From Tritrichomonas musculus (Eukaryota; Parabasalia; Tritrichomonadida; Tritrichomonadidae): DNA of 64,000 nt. The stretch covers positions 1,736,001-1,800,000 of the forward strand of contig JAPFFF010000012.1 in the NCBI GenBank assembly GCA_039105265.1, written 5' to 3'. Each line of letters begins with the position of its first letter. Within the stretch, counting starts at the first letter, position 1. Shown here piece by piece: positions 10,813 through 19,429 of this stretch. A model generated the notes under the pieces. That model ran no database searches and was not told the origin of the DNA. It saw only the letters and a program-made list of their open reading frames with translations. Made by a program: the position numbers and the translations under genes.

Positions 10813-11550
10813 ATGTTAATTTCTATGCAAAGCCGTGACTCACAAAAATATCATACTGTTTCTTTGACGATGAATATACCTTGGAAATGCAGCTATGTAA
10901 AATATTATGTGTCTTCTATAAACACTAATTCAAACATATTATTAAGCACAAAAGATGATTATATGAAATATCAAGTTGGCAAAACCGTTCATACTATTGA
11001 ATTTTCTGAGTCCTATCATTATTCTATCAAACAACTTGAACAAATTTTTAGTCAGAAAAGTGAATTAGCATGGGAATATGATAAAAATAAACGAACATTT
11101 AAGATAACAGCAAGTTTGAAAACAACAATTACATCAATATCTCACAGAGCAGCATTATTGACTGGATTATATAACACTCCGTTGCCTTTGACAATTGATC
11201 CTAAAGAACCCTTTATTGTGCCAGATTTGCCGATCATAACTCATACAAAACTTTATTTGGTCTCTTTACAAGGTAATCCGATGTATTCAGCTATTGGAGA
11301 TCAAGAGTATACTCCTTCAGTTATAGGAAATATAAACACAATGGCTATAGACGGCAAGCCACTGATTTATGACTTTGAGAAAGAAGGAAAACCAATAAAA
11401 ATAAAAACAAACACAGATAGTTTAAAATATTTAGAATTAAGTTTAGTCGATTTCCAATTTCAGCCTATCGCTTTAAAAAGTCCTTTGTTTGTTTCAATTA
11501 AAGTAAAGCCAGCTAAAGATGCAGACGTTAAGGATGTGTTAACTAAATGA
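10813..11550 (+). CDS. Candidate minor capsid (single jelly-roll) protein of Maverick B
   Basis: 245 residues from the ATG at 10813, which lies 16 bases from the divergent start of the giant fibre gene, so the two likely share a very compact promoter. An internal Met four codons in is an alternative start. The protein is beta-rich. It ends in a pattern of alternating hydrophobic strands (LKYLELSLVDFQFQPI, then a run of short strands) that is reminiscent of penton-type jelly-roll proteins of Polintons and virophages. The 3' end overlaps the convergent polymerase gene by 8 bases. Function is inferred from pattern only; another candidate penton protein is at 24816-25787. Confidence 0.45.
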   Translation: MLISMQSRDSQKYHTVSLTMNIPWKCSYVKYYVSSINTNSNILLSTKDDYMKYQVGKTVHTIEFSESYHYSIKQLEQIFSQKSELAWEYDKNKRTFKITASLKTTITSISHRAALLTGLYNTPLPLTIDPKEPFIVPDLPIITHTKLYLVSLQGNPMYSAIGDQEYTPSVIGNINTMAIDGKPLIYDFEKEGKPIKIKTNTDSLKYLELSLVDFQFQPIALKSPLFVSIKVKPAKDADVKDVLTK

Positions 11551-14500
11551 ATTTAAGGGTCCTGCTAAACTTTTTGAGATTAGTCTGCTGAAAAGTTTGA
11601 GTTTTTCTGAATGCATTTGTGCCATCTAATAAATTGAACTCCATTTTGGCCCCAGCATACAATTTTTCATAGAGTTCTTCAATTGTGATGCCCATTCGTT
11701 TACATTTATTAATGATCACTTGATGAGGAATGCCCTTGAGTCTTATATGATATCCTTCTTTTCCTTCTTCATCGACTAAGATATCTAAATAACTTTTCTT
11801 GCCTAATGCGATCAGTTTTCGTGAATGTATTTGGCCTACTGCACCCTCAAAACCGTCAAAATCATTATGAAATTGACACATGTTTTCACCTATTAATTCA
11901 GCATTATATTTCTCCTTAAAGATCTCTGCCACTTTTTTCACATCATCTTCATATAGGTGCATGCTATCGGTATCTTGATAGAATATTTCAATCCCTTTTT
12001 GTTCTGCACTAGCCATAACACGATTCATCAAATGTTTTGACCATGAAAGAACGCTAGCACCAAATTGTGGGAGATTGAAATGATCATTGATCGGCTTCAG
12101 CTTTTTCACATAGCATCTATCAATTGTCGGTTCATCATAGATTTCTGTGATAAAGTTATAATTGCGCCAAATGTATTTCATTAGCTCATCTCTGGGTACA
12201 CTTTTTGTTTCGGTTTTCATCGCTTTCAATATTGATTTGCCATAGATTGAATTCAATAGCAATTTGATCGTTGACTGCAGTGGATTCTTCTCTTTCTTAT
12301 ATTTGAGTCTTAAATTAAATAATCCAAGAATGAACTCATTTATCTTCTTATTAAATCCTTCATCAAAATAGTAACCACGAATGATTTCGTATTTGATATC
12401 ATAGAACTCTATTAAATCCATTAGTGCAATCTTGTCAATATAAAAATTGCTAACAGGGTCATTGTCAAATATTTTTGAGCCCTTATCATTTCGTCTAAAG
12501 ACTTGCCCGAATTTATATGGCTTATCGGATTTGCACTTGATTTCATTAATATTGATTTCAATAAAAAAAGTGTCATATTTCATCAATTGATCATGGTCTA
12601 TATTTTGAGGCAAAATTTTCGGTTTTCCTTTAGCAACACCATCCATTACATACATAGCTGAAGGATAAAGGCTAACTGCATCAAAATCTTGTATTCTTCC
12701 TTCTATATATTGCTTTTGATTTGATGCTGTCATTGTTCTTCCTCCGCTTACACATCTTTGAATAAAGTTTTGCGGTTTGCCACTTAATTGATAACAACCG
12801 TCAAAACATCCATATTTATTGGCGAAATGATAACCGATAGATGAGATTGAAATAAAGTTATTAACGCCTAACATTTCTGTACCTGTTTGTTTGAATACTT
12901 CTTTCAAATCTTTATCAAATTTTTCAAGCCCTTTCATAAGAACGATACAATCCTTAAAACAATAGAACTTGGCATATTTCATAATATTAATTGAATCATT
13001 TTTTTCATTGTATGCTTCACTTATTTTGGCATTTTCTAGGATTTGTTTGCTTTCATCTTTGCCATCGTTCTCTTTTCTATACTGCTCATAGAATTCATTG
13101 ATTGGCAGAACAGCTTTTTGAATGTTTTCTTCAGTGTATATTTTGTATGCCATAACCTCTTTATGCACATCTAAATTAAACATAGATGCAAAATTCCTGA
13201 GAGCCGATGGAATAATTGAATAGGAATTGCGAAACGTAAGCTTTTTCACTAATTTACCATTTGAAGCATACTTGAGCATAATGACTTGCAAAACTGTGCC
13301 TGTTCTTTCAGTTATTTGTGTTTTCCATCCAGGAGTATTGATGAAAAAGCAACCATCGTACTTTAAATTGTGAAAATAAGTTAGTGAATTATTGTATAGA
13401 TAATTGAGAAACTGACGATCAATGTTTTCACCTTCAAAACTTATTTTGTGAATATTTTGGCCTTCACGATACACTGTGCAATTCAAATAAGGACGATGAG
13501 GAGATACAGTAGTGTCTGTTTCAAAATCTGAATAATATACTCTAGACCAATCTTTCTCTTTCTTCTTATCTTTATTCGAGTCTATTATTTTTGTGCATAA
13601 TTCTTCATTATAATCAAGATCAATGTAATCATTCAATCCATCGTATTCGGTTGTATTCAATATGGATAATTCGCAGCTTCTTATCTCTCTGAACATATTG
13701 AGCTCAAACATTTTTCTGAATATCATCATTGGAAGAGTGCCATTTTCTGAATAAAAAATCTTTTCGCCTTTGATGCCTTTGATCATGAAGCGGTTTTTAT
13801 CATCTTTGAACTTTTCGTCTATTTCTTTTGCGTGTTCAAGATAATAGATGGTGCATTTGATTGGCCTATATATCATGTAGTGATCTTTATAAAGAAGCAA
13901 CTCTACTGTTCGATCATAATCTTTCTTTCTTGTGTCTATTTTGATCTGCATTTGATGCTTAATATCAAACCTTTCATCGATTCTTTTCACGACAAAACTG
14001 CATTTGAATTTTTCTGATATCTCTTTGATTTTGTTATTTGGCATCGATTTTGTTTGAACATAATATCGCAAGTGATTTATTTCTTCACTTGAGAACACTC
14101 CTGACTGAATCAAAGCATAGACAAAACAATTGTCTTTATAATTTTTCTTATCTATCTTTGAGAATATTTGGAATTCACTGAGATCTAAATTAGATAAATT
14201 AATAAAAGGAAAGAATGAGCCTTCTGGTGTGGATCTATAATCTGGATCGATTTCGACTTCTTCATGATATAAAGCATGGTCATCTTCATCTTCTTTAATA
14301 ACATCGAACTTAATTCCTTTATCGTCTAGTTGTTTTCTCAGAAAAAGTACATCATATTTGACTGGAATGAATTCAAAATTGACAGTTGGGTTTGTATCTG
14401 ATTTCTCTTCTGACAAGTCTAATTCGCCTGATATGTGACCTATTGTGCTCTCTATGTCATGTTTGTCGCTGAGAGTGAACCATTTTGCGTGTCCATCAAG

Positions 14501-14893
14501 TGTGTATGCTTTGACGACAACTTTTGATTTATTTCGAATCTTATAGCAGTGTCGAAGCATCTCTGTAAATGCGAGTCTCTTGCACTCACTGTCTCCAATA
14601 TCGACGTCAAAGGAGAACTCTTTTGCAGCCATAAACATGAGTCTTTTGAGTTCTTTTTGAAATAACTCTTGATCATCCACTTCTTGTACTCTTTTTTCGT
14701 ATGCTTGTCTTGCTTGTGTCTTTGATTCTTCATAAAAGTCTATAGACAAGTTCATTATGTCATTATCTACATTTGATATATTGGTTTTCATCTTTTTTCC
14801 AGACAAGCCACTTCTTTGTAATCTTTGTATTTGATTTTGCTGTGTTTGAACAAGTTTTATCAATTCTTCTCTTGAAAGTTTGTTGAAGTCCAT
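11543..14893 (-). CDS. Protein-primed family B DNA polymerase of Maverick B
   Basis: 1116 residues, uninterrupted. The N-terminal 450 residues are element-specific. The exonuclease domain follows, with Exo I (YSDFETDTT, about residue 453), Exo II (FHNLKYDG) and Exo III (YCFKDC). Polymerase motifs are A (DFDAVSLYPSAM, about 735), B (K...LLNSIYGKS) and C (YQDTDSMHLY, about 969), then a KKSY motif. This is the replicative polymerase of Mavericks, which start synthesis from a terminal protein at the inverted ends. It is clearly the same lineage as the polymerase of Maverick C and only distantly like that of A. The start is backed by a TCACACTTA initiator-like word a few bases upstream. Confidence 0.93.
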   Translation of the reverse strand: MDFNKLSREELIKLVQTQQNQIQRLQRSGLSGKKMKTNISNVDNDIMNLSIDFYEESKTQARQAYEKRVQEVDDQELFQKELKRLMFMAAKEFSFDVDIGDSECKRLAFTEMLRHCYKIRNKSKVVVKAYTLDGHAKWFTLSDKHDIESTIGHISGELDLSEEKSDTNPTVNFEFIPVKYDVLFLRKQLDDKGIKFDVIKEDEDDHALYHEEVEIDPDYRSTPEGSFFPFINLSNLDLSEFQIFSKIDKKNYKDNCFVYALIQSGVFSSEEINHLRYYVQTKSMPNNKIKEISEKFKCSFVVKRIDERFDIKHQMQIKIDTRKKDYDRTVELLLYKDHYMIYRPIKCTIYYLEHAKEIDEKFKDDKNRFMIKGIKGEKIFYSENGTLPMMIFRKMFELNMFREIRSCELSILNTTEYDGLNDYIDLDYNEELCTKIIDSNKDKKKEKDWSRVYYSDFETDTTVSPHRPYLNCTVYREGQNIHKISFEGENIDRQFLNYLYNNSLTYFHNLKYDGCFFINTPGWKTQITERTGTVLQVIMLKYASNGKLVKKLTFRNSYSIIPSALRNFASMFNLDVHKEVMAYKIYTEENIQKAVLPINEFYEQYRKENDGKDESKQILENAKISEAYNEKNDSINIMKYAKFYCFKDCIVLMKGLEKFDKDLKEVFKQTGTEMLGVNNFISISSIGYHFANKYGCFDGCYQLSGKPQNFIQRCVSGGRTMTASNQKQYIEGRIQDFDAVSLYPSAMYVMDGVAKGKPKILPQNIDHDQLMKYDTFFIEININEIKCKSDKPYKFGQVFRRNDKGSKIFDNDPVSNFYIDKIALMDLIEFYDIKYEIIRGYYFDEGFNKKINEFILGLFNLRLKYKKEKNPLQSTIKLLLNSIYGKSILKAMKTETKSVPRDELMKYIWRNYNFITEIYDEPTIDRCYVKKLKPINDHFNLPQFGASVLSWSKHLMNRVMASAEQKGIEIFYQDTDSMHLYEDDVKKVAEIFKEKYNAELIGENMCQFHNDFDGFEGAVGQIHSRKLIALGKKSYLDILVDEEGKEGYHIRLKGIPHQVIINKCKRMGITIEELYEKLYAGAKMEFNLLDGTNAFRKTQTFQQTNLKKFSRTLKFI

Positions 14894-14895
14894 TT

Positions 14896-14904
14896 TAAGT
14901 GTGA
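14896..14904 (-). promoter_or_regulatory. Initiator-like element upstream of Maverick B polymerase
   Basis: On the minus strand TCACACTTA lies a few bases before the ATG. It resembles the Trichomonas initiator (TCA-Y-W-Y-W-T-T), which sits within about 20 bases of the start codon and marks the transcription start. Confidence 0.45.
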
Positions 14905-15014
14905 TTAAATTGACCTTTATTAACCTAAAAACTGTAGAAATATAAAAATAAAAGAATTAAAAATAAAAAGAAAAAATAAAAGAAAAATAAGAGAAGAATT
15001 GTTTATTAATGACC

Positions 15015-16100
15015 TTATGCAATTAAGTAATTTTCAACTTGTTCCCAGTAAAGATTTATCGTGTCTTTTTTGGTAAATGGTTCTTTTAAAGTTTTTTGAC
15101 GCCCATCATATTCATCAGGACCAATGAGTTCTCTGATTTCATTTGGTAATCTTTGCCAAACTTGTTGCATTTCGGGATTTTTCTTGAACTTGGATTCTCC
15201 ATCCCAGTTATTGACAAAAAAGTTCATGTCTTGGAGAATTGACCTTGCTTTGACACTTCTTTCAATTTTTCTTCCAAGAAGTTTGGCATAGTTATCAAGT
15301 GCATTGAATGAACTTAATGTGTTATTCACTTTGGCAATCTCGTTTTGCATCGTTAATTCTGTCATCTTTTTGACAGTTGCATTGAATTTTGTGTCAGCAC
15401 AGATCCTTGAAACGAGAATAAGTTGTTCAGTTCCCGTTATTGCCTTCTTATCCTGCATTTGGTTCTTTAATTTCAAGATTTCAGCCTCCATTGTTTTAAT
15501 CTTGCTTTCGTATTCTTGATTCTGCTTCTGGAGTTTATCTTTCTCAGAATCAATTTTTTTGCTCACATACTTTTCGATGACTTTTCGAAACATAGATGGC
15601 ATTTTGTTCTTTGGATTCTCCTCCTCATTATCGTCGATGAGTGTTTGCAGCATTTTTTCCCAATTTTTCTCAGCTGGTTCAGCCGGCATGATATTTAGTA
15701 TTTGCCCAGGCTGAATATTTAAGTGCGGTTCTTCTTGCTGTATTTGAGGTTGCTGCTGCTGCACTTGATTTTGTTGCTGCTGCTGTAATTGTTGTAATTG
15801 CGCTTGCAATAAAATGTCTAATTGGCGTTCGATTGCAGCCATTCTTTCATCTTCTCGGGGCTCTCCCATATATTGATGGGGCCCTTCCGAGGCATATCTT
15901 TCTTCTCGGGGCTCTCCCATATATTGATGGGGCCCTTCCGAGGCATATCTGTAACGGGGCTCTCCCATATATTGATGGGGCCCTTCCGTAATGTATCTGT
16001 TGTAGCGGGGCTCTCCCACCAATATATGGGGCCCATCCGTATATCGATTGCTGTAAATTGGATATTTTTGATTACCTTTTCGCGAGTATTGACGTTCCAT
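15015..16100 (-). CDS. Repeat-bearing coiled-coil protein of Maverick B
   Basis: About 361 residues from the Met whose codon is at 16100-16098. Upstream in-frame codons exist, but this Met opens the repeat region and has an initiator-like TCATTTTTT upstream. The N-terminus has four tandem copies of a unit of about 17 residues with core EGPHQYMGEPR, followed by a Q-rich stretch (about 100-135) and a coiled coil (about 190-235). The C-terminal domain of about 140 residues is helical with W residues. I do not recognise the family. Its position right upstream of the polymerase gene, on the same strand, makes a replication partner such as a terminal protein possible, but nothing in the sequence proves that. 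Confidence 0.6.
   Translation of the reverse strand: MERQYSRKGNQKYPIYSNRYTDGPHILVGEPRYNRYITEGPHQYMGEPRYRYASEGPHQYMGEPREERYASEGPHQYMGEPREDERMAAIERQLDILLQAQLQQLQQQQQNQVQQQQPQIQQEEPHLNIQPGQILNIMPAEPAEKNWEKMLQTLIDDNEEENPKNKMPSMFRKVIEKYVSKKIDSEKDKLQKQNQEYESKIKTMEAEILKLKNQMQDKKAITGTEQLILVSRICADTKFNATVKKMTELTMQNEIAKVNNTLSSFNALDNYAKLLGRKIERSVKARSILQDMNFFVNNWDGESKFKKNPEMQQVWQRLPNEIRELIGPDEYDGRQKTLKEPFTKKDTINLYWEQVENYLIA
15851..16040. repeat. GC-rich tandem coding repeats (~51-bp unit)
   Basis: Four units containing GGGGCTCTCCCATATATTGA and then TGGGGCCC. Two adjacent units are nearly identical at a 51-base spacing; the outer ones are more diverged or shorter. They encode the EGPHQYMGEPR repeats of the coiled-coil protein. 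They are much richer in G+C than the surroundings. Confidence 0.85.
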
Positions 16101-16262
16101 CTGCAAAAATAAAAAATGAAAATTTGAGACAAAACGATAATTCAATACTATAGAATTTATTCTCTCAAAATTGAATGTCCGATCATTTTTAATTTTTGCG
16201 ATTTTTAAACATTTTATTTTAATCTAACGATTAATTATTTATTATCTACATTAAATATATAT
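16101..16262. promoter_or_regulatory. Upstream region of the repeat protein gene
   Basis: AT-rich leader. A segment of about 50 bases ending in TATCTACATTAAATATA (about 16212-16260) recurs in the same orientation near 17812-17866, on the other side of the nested 1.46-kb element. Confidence 0.4.
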
Positions 16263-17724
16263 AGTTGGTGGACATAATTCTGTTTTGGAGACATAATTAT
16301 GTTTTCACATCATTTCTATATATTCAAATTGGACTTTTATAAAAACAATTGTAGAACAATTAATATCATATTGGATACATTCTATTCCCCGATTTTCATT
16401 CACTTTTATCAAACTAAATTTGATCATAAATATGATATCGAATTTTTAATTTCTGAATATTTTTTTATTATTTAAAAAAAATTATAATTTACTTTTCATC
16501 TATAATTAAAATGTATCATTATTATTTATTGAAATAAAATAGATAATTAGAAAAAATGGTTTCATTTTCATTTCACTACTCAAAAAACTCATTTCATATC
16601 ACATTTCATGCTTTTACCATAAAAAAAAGGTTGTTTTAATTTGCTCTAACATAGTTATTATTTTAGAATATAATGTATATATTATATTTTAGAAAAAAAT
16701 TTATTGAAATAATAATTATATAAAAAGAAAAAGTGTTTTCAAAATATGACAAAAATCATTCATACAAAATTACAAATTTTGAAAAATGAGTTTATTTTAT
16801 TTCAAATTAGATGCAGTATTAATCATCTATATGATGCATATAATATATTAAATATAATAATATGGTTGAAAAAGAATCAATCTTGGAAAAATTTCATTTT
16901 TCTTTTTTTCATTCAAAATCATTCATAAATCACTCATGCATAATTGATATGATTTCAGAATTACATTATTTGATAACACATACAATGAAATATATTATTA
17001 ATCCTCTAAAAATCATTGCAGTCCATCAAGATTTCAGGTTTTTCTAAGAAATATACAAATTTCACTTTTTTATTTTTTCTATTATAATAGCATTAAAAAT
17101 AGCAATTAATCAATAAATATTAGGTAAGTATAGAAGAACTATTAAAATAATGAAAATAATTTCTCAATGTCTAAAATTGAAAGTCTTTTTAAGTTATTTC
17201 AGAAGTTACTCTTTTTCATCAAGGTAATAGATCTTGAGTAGAACCGCCAATTTTATTCTTTCAATATCATTATACTATATGCATTATATCAAATATTTAA
17301 ATAAAAATTTAAAAGTTTTTATTTTTTATTGGAAAAAAACAAAAAAGTGATATGATTTTTAACTTTATTTTGTGCATCAAAATTTTCTTATATGAAAGTT
17401 TTTAGATATCAATTATCTGACAAAATTATATCATTACTGATTATGAATTAATGATATTATTATTAAATCCCAAGTTTCAATTATTGAGAAAAAAATAAGC
17501 ATTTTGACTTTTTTTTTACATTAATGGCAAAATTTCATATAAATCACAAATATAATAGCTCATTTAATTAAATAATGATGTACATAAAATACATTAATAA
17601 AGTATATAATATTATCAAATTATCTTTAAAAAGTATTGAGAAAAATGTGTTTTATTTTTGTGTACCATTCAAAAAGTTGAGCAAACATGATTATGTCCCA
17701 AAAACATAATTATGTCCACCAACT
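16263..17724. mobile_element. Non-coding 1.46-kb element with AG...CT ends inside Maverick B
   Basis: Ends are AGTTGGTGGACATAATT...AATTATGTCCACCAACT, inverted over about 42 bp, and flanked by ATATAT on both sides (16257-16262, 17725-17730). Each inverted repeat contains two copies of a word close to GGACATAATTATGTTTT. The AG/CT termini and a 6-bp duplication resemble Maverick integration, but ATATAT is weak evidence in this AT-rich DNA. The interior is very AT-rich, and the short frames in it (for example 16746-16928) have no coding character. It may be a non-autonomous relative moved in trans by a Maverick integrase (inference). It fills the gap between two divergent B genes. Confidence 0.55.
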
Positions 17725-17730
17725 ATATAT

Positions 17731-17962
17731 TATTTTTATGATTATTATTAAAAAACAAATTATTAAAAATATTTCAATAAATTGAGAGAATGTAAATTTT
17801 ATTCCAAAGTATTTTATTTTTTAAATCTAAACTATTATTTAATATCTACATTAAATATACATATTTATAAAATAGTTATTTTTATTCTAAAAAATGTTTT
17901 TCTATAGAATTTGAAAAATTAAAAAATTTTAAAATTCTTTTGAAAAAGTTTCATACTTTTTT
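17731..17962. other. AT-rich leader upstream of the 17963 gene
   Basis: Non-coding. It contains the second copy (about 17812-17866) of the 50-base direct repeat also found at about 16212-16260. Confidence 0.4.
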
Positions 17963-18484
17963 ATGGTTGAATTCTTTACGATTAAAGATTGGGACGAAAC
18001 CGAGCAAATCGAGTATTTCGAAAATCCGCTTTATTCCTTTTTAAACGAAGAAGAAAAAAAACAAATTGACGCGATTCATCCAGAAATCAAAGAGAACGAA
18101 AATAAAAAATATAATAATAATAATCAAGAGATAATTACACTTGCAAATCAATTACAGAGACACTTACATACGTCTAGTCCGGATGGAGAGCCCTCAAAGT
18201 TTGAAATAAACAAAAAGCCACCTATACCCGAGAAAATAAAAATTCAAATAGATGATAAGTTCCTAACATTCTATAAATCATTAAAGTATGATAATTATAA
18301 GGTGATAGAATTAAGAGATAATTATAATAAGTATTTTGGTACAAATTATACAAAAAGAGGATTTGGTCAAATAAAAGAGGTTAAATTACTATTTACTAAA
18401 AAACGAATCTATATTAATTCCAAAAAAAGAAGTATGCTTTATACTAAATTATATTCTTTATCAATAAACAATCAAATTACTTAA
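17963..18484 (+). CDS. Unknown Maverick B protein (173 aa), upstream of the iteron array
   Basis: ATG at 17963. The N-terminal 50 residues are acidic, followed by an N/K linker. The basic C-terminal 70 residues (around NYNKYFGTNYTKRGFGQIKE) look like a small helical DNA-binding fold. That C-terminal region loosely resembles the tail of D5-like SF3 helicases, including that of the helicase in this element, which also ends in a Y/K/R-rich helical segment. The gene lies immediately before the iteron array and 0.95 kb before the helicase gene, so a replication role is plausible. I do not recognise a named family. Confidence 0.5.
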   Translation: MVEFFTIKDWDETEQIEYFENPLYSFLNEEEKKQIDAIHPEIKENENKKYNNNNQEIITLANQLQRHLHTSSPDGEPSKFEINKKPPIPEKIKIQIDDKFLTFYKSLKYDNYKVIELRDNYNKYFGTNYTKRGFGQIKEVKLLFTKKRIYINSKKRSMLYTKLYSLSINNQIT

Positions 18485-18516
18485 TCTTTGAATTTTTCAA
18501 TGAATAATTTTTGAAT

Positions 18517-18860
18517 GAATTACTCTGGTTATTAACCATATGAATTATTTTAGCATGATTTACTATGGTTAATAACCAGAGTATATTTTTCAATAATAAT
18601 TAAAAATTGAGTATGCCAAAGTAATTTGAAAAATATTATGGTTAATAACCAGAGTATATTTTTCAATGATCATAGAAAATTGAGTATGCCAAAGTAATTT
18701 GAATGATTTACTATGGTTAATAACCAGAGTAAAAGAATGATTTACTATGGTTAATAACCAGAGTATAATTTTTGAATGATTATTGAAAAATACTATGGAT
18801 AGTATAATTTACTATGGTTAATATCCATAGTATTTTTCAATAATCATTCAAAAATTTTTC
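18517..18860. repeat. Iteron array with a 35-bp perfect inverted repeat
   Basis: Six copies of an imperfect palindrome close to TACTATGGTTAATAACCAGA lie at about 18521-18540 (reverse orientation), 18560-18582, 18635-18656, 18709-18731, 18743-18765 and 18810-18832. A second repeat, ATTGAGTATGCCAAAGTAAT, occurs twice (about 18606 and 18680). Bases 18767-18801 and 18822-18856 are exact reverse complements (35 bp) with a 20-base loop. The array lies between two genes transcribed rightward and just upstream of the SF3 helicase region. Iterons plus a cruciform are typical of origins bound by initiator proteins; the origin role is inference. Confidence 0.8.
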
Positions 18861-18881
18861 AAAGGATTTTTTTATATTTCA

Positions 18882-19151
18882 ATGTCTAAGAGAGAGATAG
18901 ATCCTGATTTCGGTCCTTATTCTTGTATGGCCTGGAAAAAATTAACAGAAAGGTATGGACCTAAAATCAATTTTAATCAATTGTTTTCTATGGCCAAAAT
19001 CTTATCTTTTGTATCCAATATTCCAATTCCATCAAAAAGCAAAAAAAATAAAGTCCTTTTAATTCTATGGTTCGATGAACACCTTGATATCTTGTGGCCA
19101 ATAATTATTAAAAAGATTAAAGTCATAAAAGCAGATGGAACGGTTATTTAA
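18882..19151 (+). CDS. Small unknown Maverick B protein (89 aa)
   Basis: ATG at 18882, about 25 bases after the cruciform. The N-terminal half has conserved-looking aromatic residues (DFGPYSCMAWKKL). The C-terminal half is hydrophobic and basic (W, F, I, K). Its last codons overlap the convergent small bZIP-like gene by 8 bases. I do not recognise it. The location between iterons and the helicase suggests an early or replication-linked gene. Confidence 0.45.
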   Translation: MSKREIDPDFGPYSCMAWKKLTERYGPKINFNQLFSMAKILSFVSNIPIPSKSKKNKVLLILWFDEHLDILWPIIIKKIKVIKADGTVI

Positions 19152-19380
19152 TAAATTCTTTAACTTTTTCTTTTAATTCTTCTATTTCTTTTTTCTTTCT
19201 TTCTCTATAAGCTTTTTGTTGTTGTTTTCTTGCTTCATGTCTTTCTTCATCAGTGGCATATTTTTGTTTTCTTCCTCTTTTATGCTCTTCATTTTTCAAG
19301 TTCTCAATACTTTCTGAGTGACTGAGCTTTTTGATAATATCTGTTTCATTAAATTCTGAAAAATTGAGTCGTCCGGCCAT
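19144..19380 (-). CDS. Small basic, zipper-like protein of Maverick B (78 aa)
   Basis: 78 residues. The centre has a KRGRKQKY AT-hook-like motif, then a highly basic helix (EARKQQQKAYRERKKKE) running into a short heptad region (IEELKEKVKEFI). This is the layout of a bZIP-type DNA-binding protein, though the zipper is very short. It is likely a regulator or a DNA-compacting protein of the element (inference). It starts 49 bases from the divergent helicase gene and converges with the 89-aa gene. Confidence 0.5.
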   Translation of the reverse strand: MAGRLNFSEFNETDIIKKLSHSESIENLKNEEHKRGRKQKYATDEERHEARKQQQKAYRERKKKEIEELKEKVKEFIK

Positions 19381-19417
19381 TTAATTTGAAAAGAAGAAAA
19401 AAAATTAAAAAATCTCA

Positions 19418-19426
19418 TCACTCATT
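19418..19426 (+). promoter_or_regulatory. Initiator-like element upstream of the helicase gene
   Basis: TCACTCATT followed by AAA and the ATG at 19430. It is a full match to the trichomonad initiator pattern, positioned a few bases before the start codon. Confidence 0.55.
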
Positions 19427-19429
19427 AAA

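Noticed and set aside
15818-16132. Open frames on both strands over the GC-rich tandem repeats
   Set aside because: A tandem repeat keeps other frames open as a side effect. The E/G/P/H/Q/Y frame continues into a long gene; the others stop at the repeat end.
16746-17047. Small frames inside the nested 1.46-kb element
   Set aside because: About 60 residues each, overlapping, A/T-driven composition and no sign of a transposase.
18517-18860. CRISPR-like array
   Set aside because: The repeats are palindromic and unequally spaced, the spacers are short and partly repetitive, and the context is a eukaryotic mobile element. Iterons fit better.
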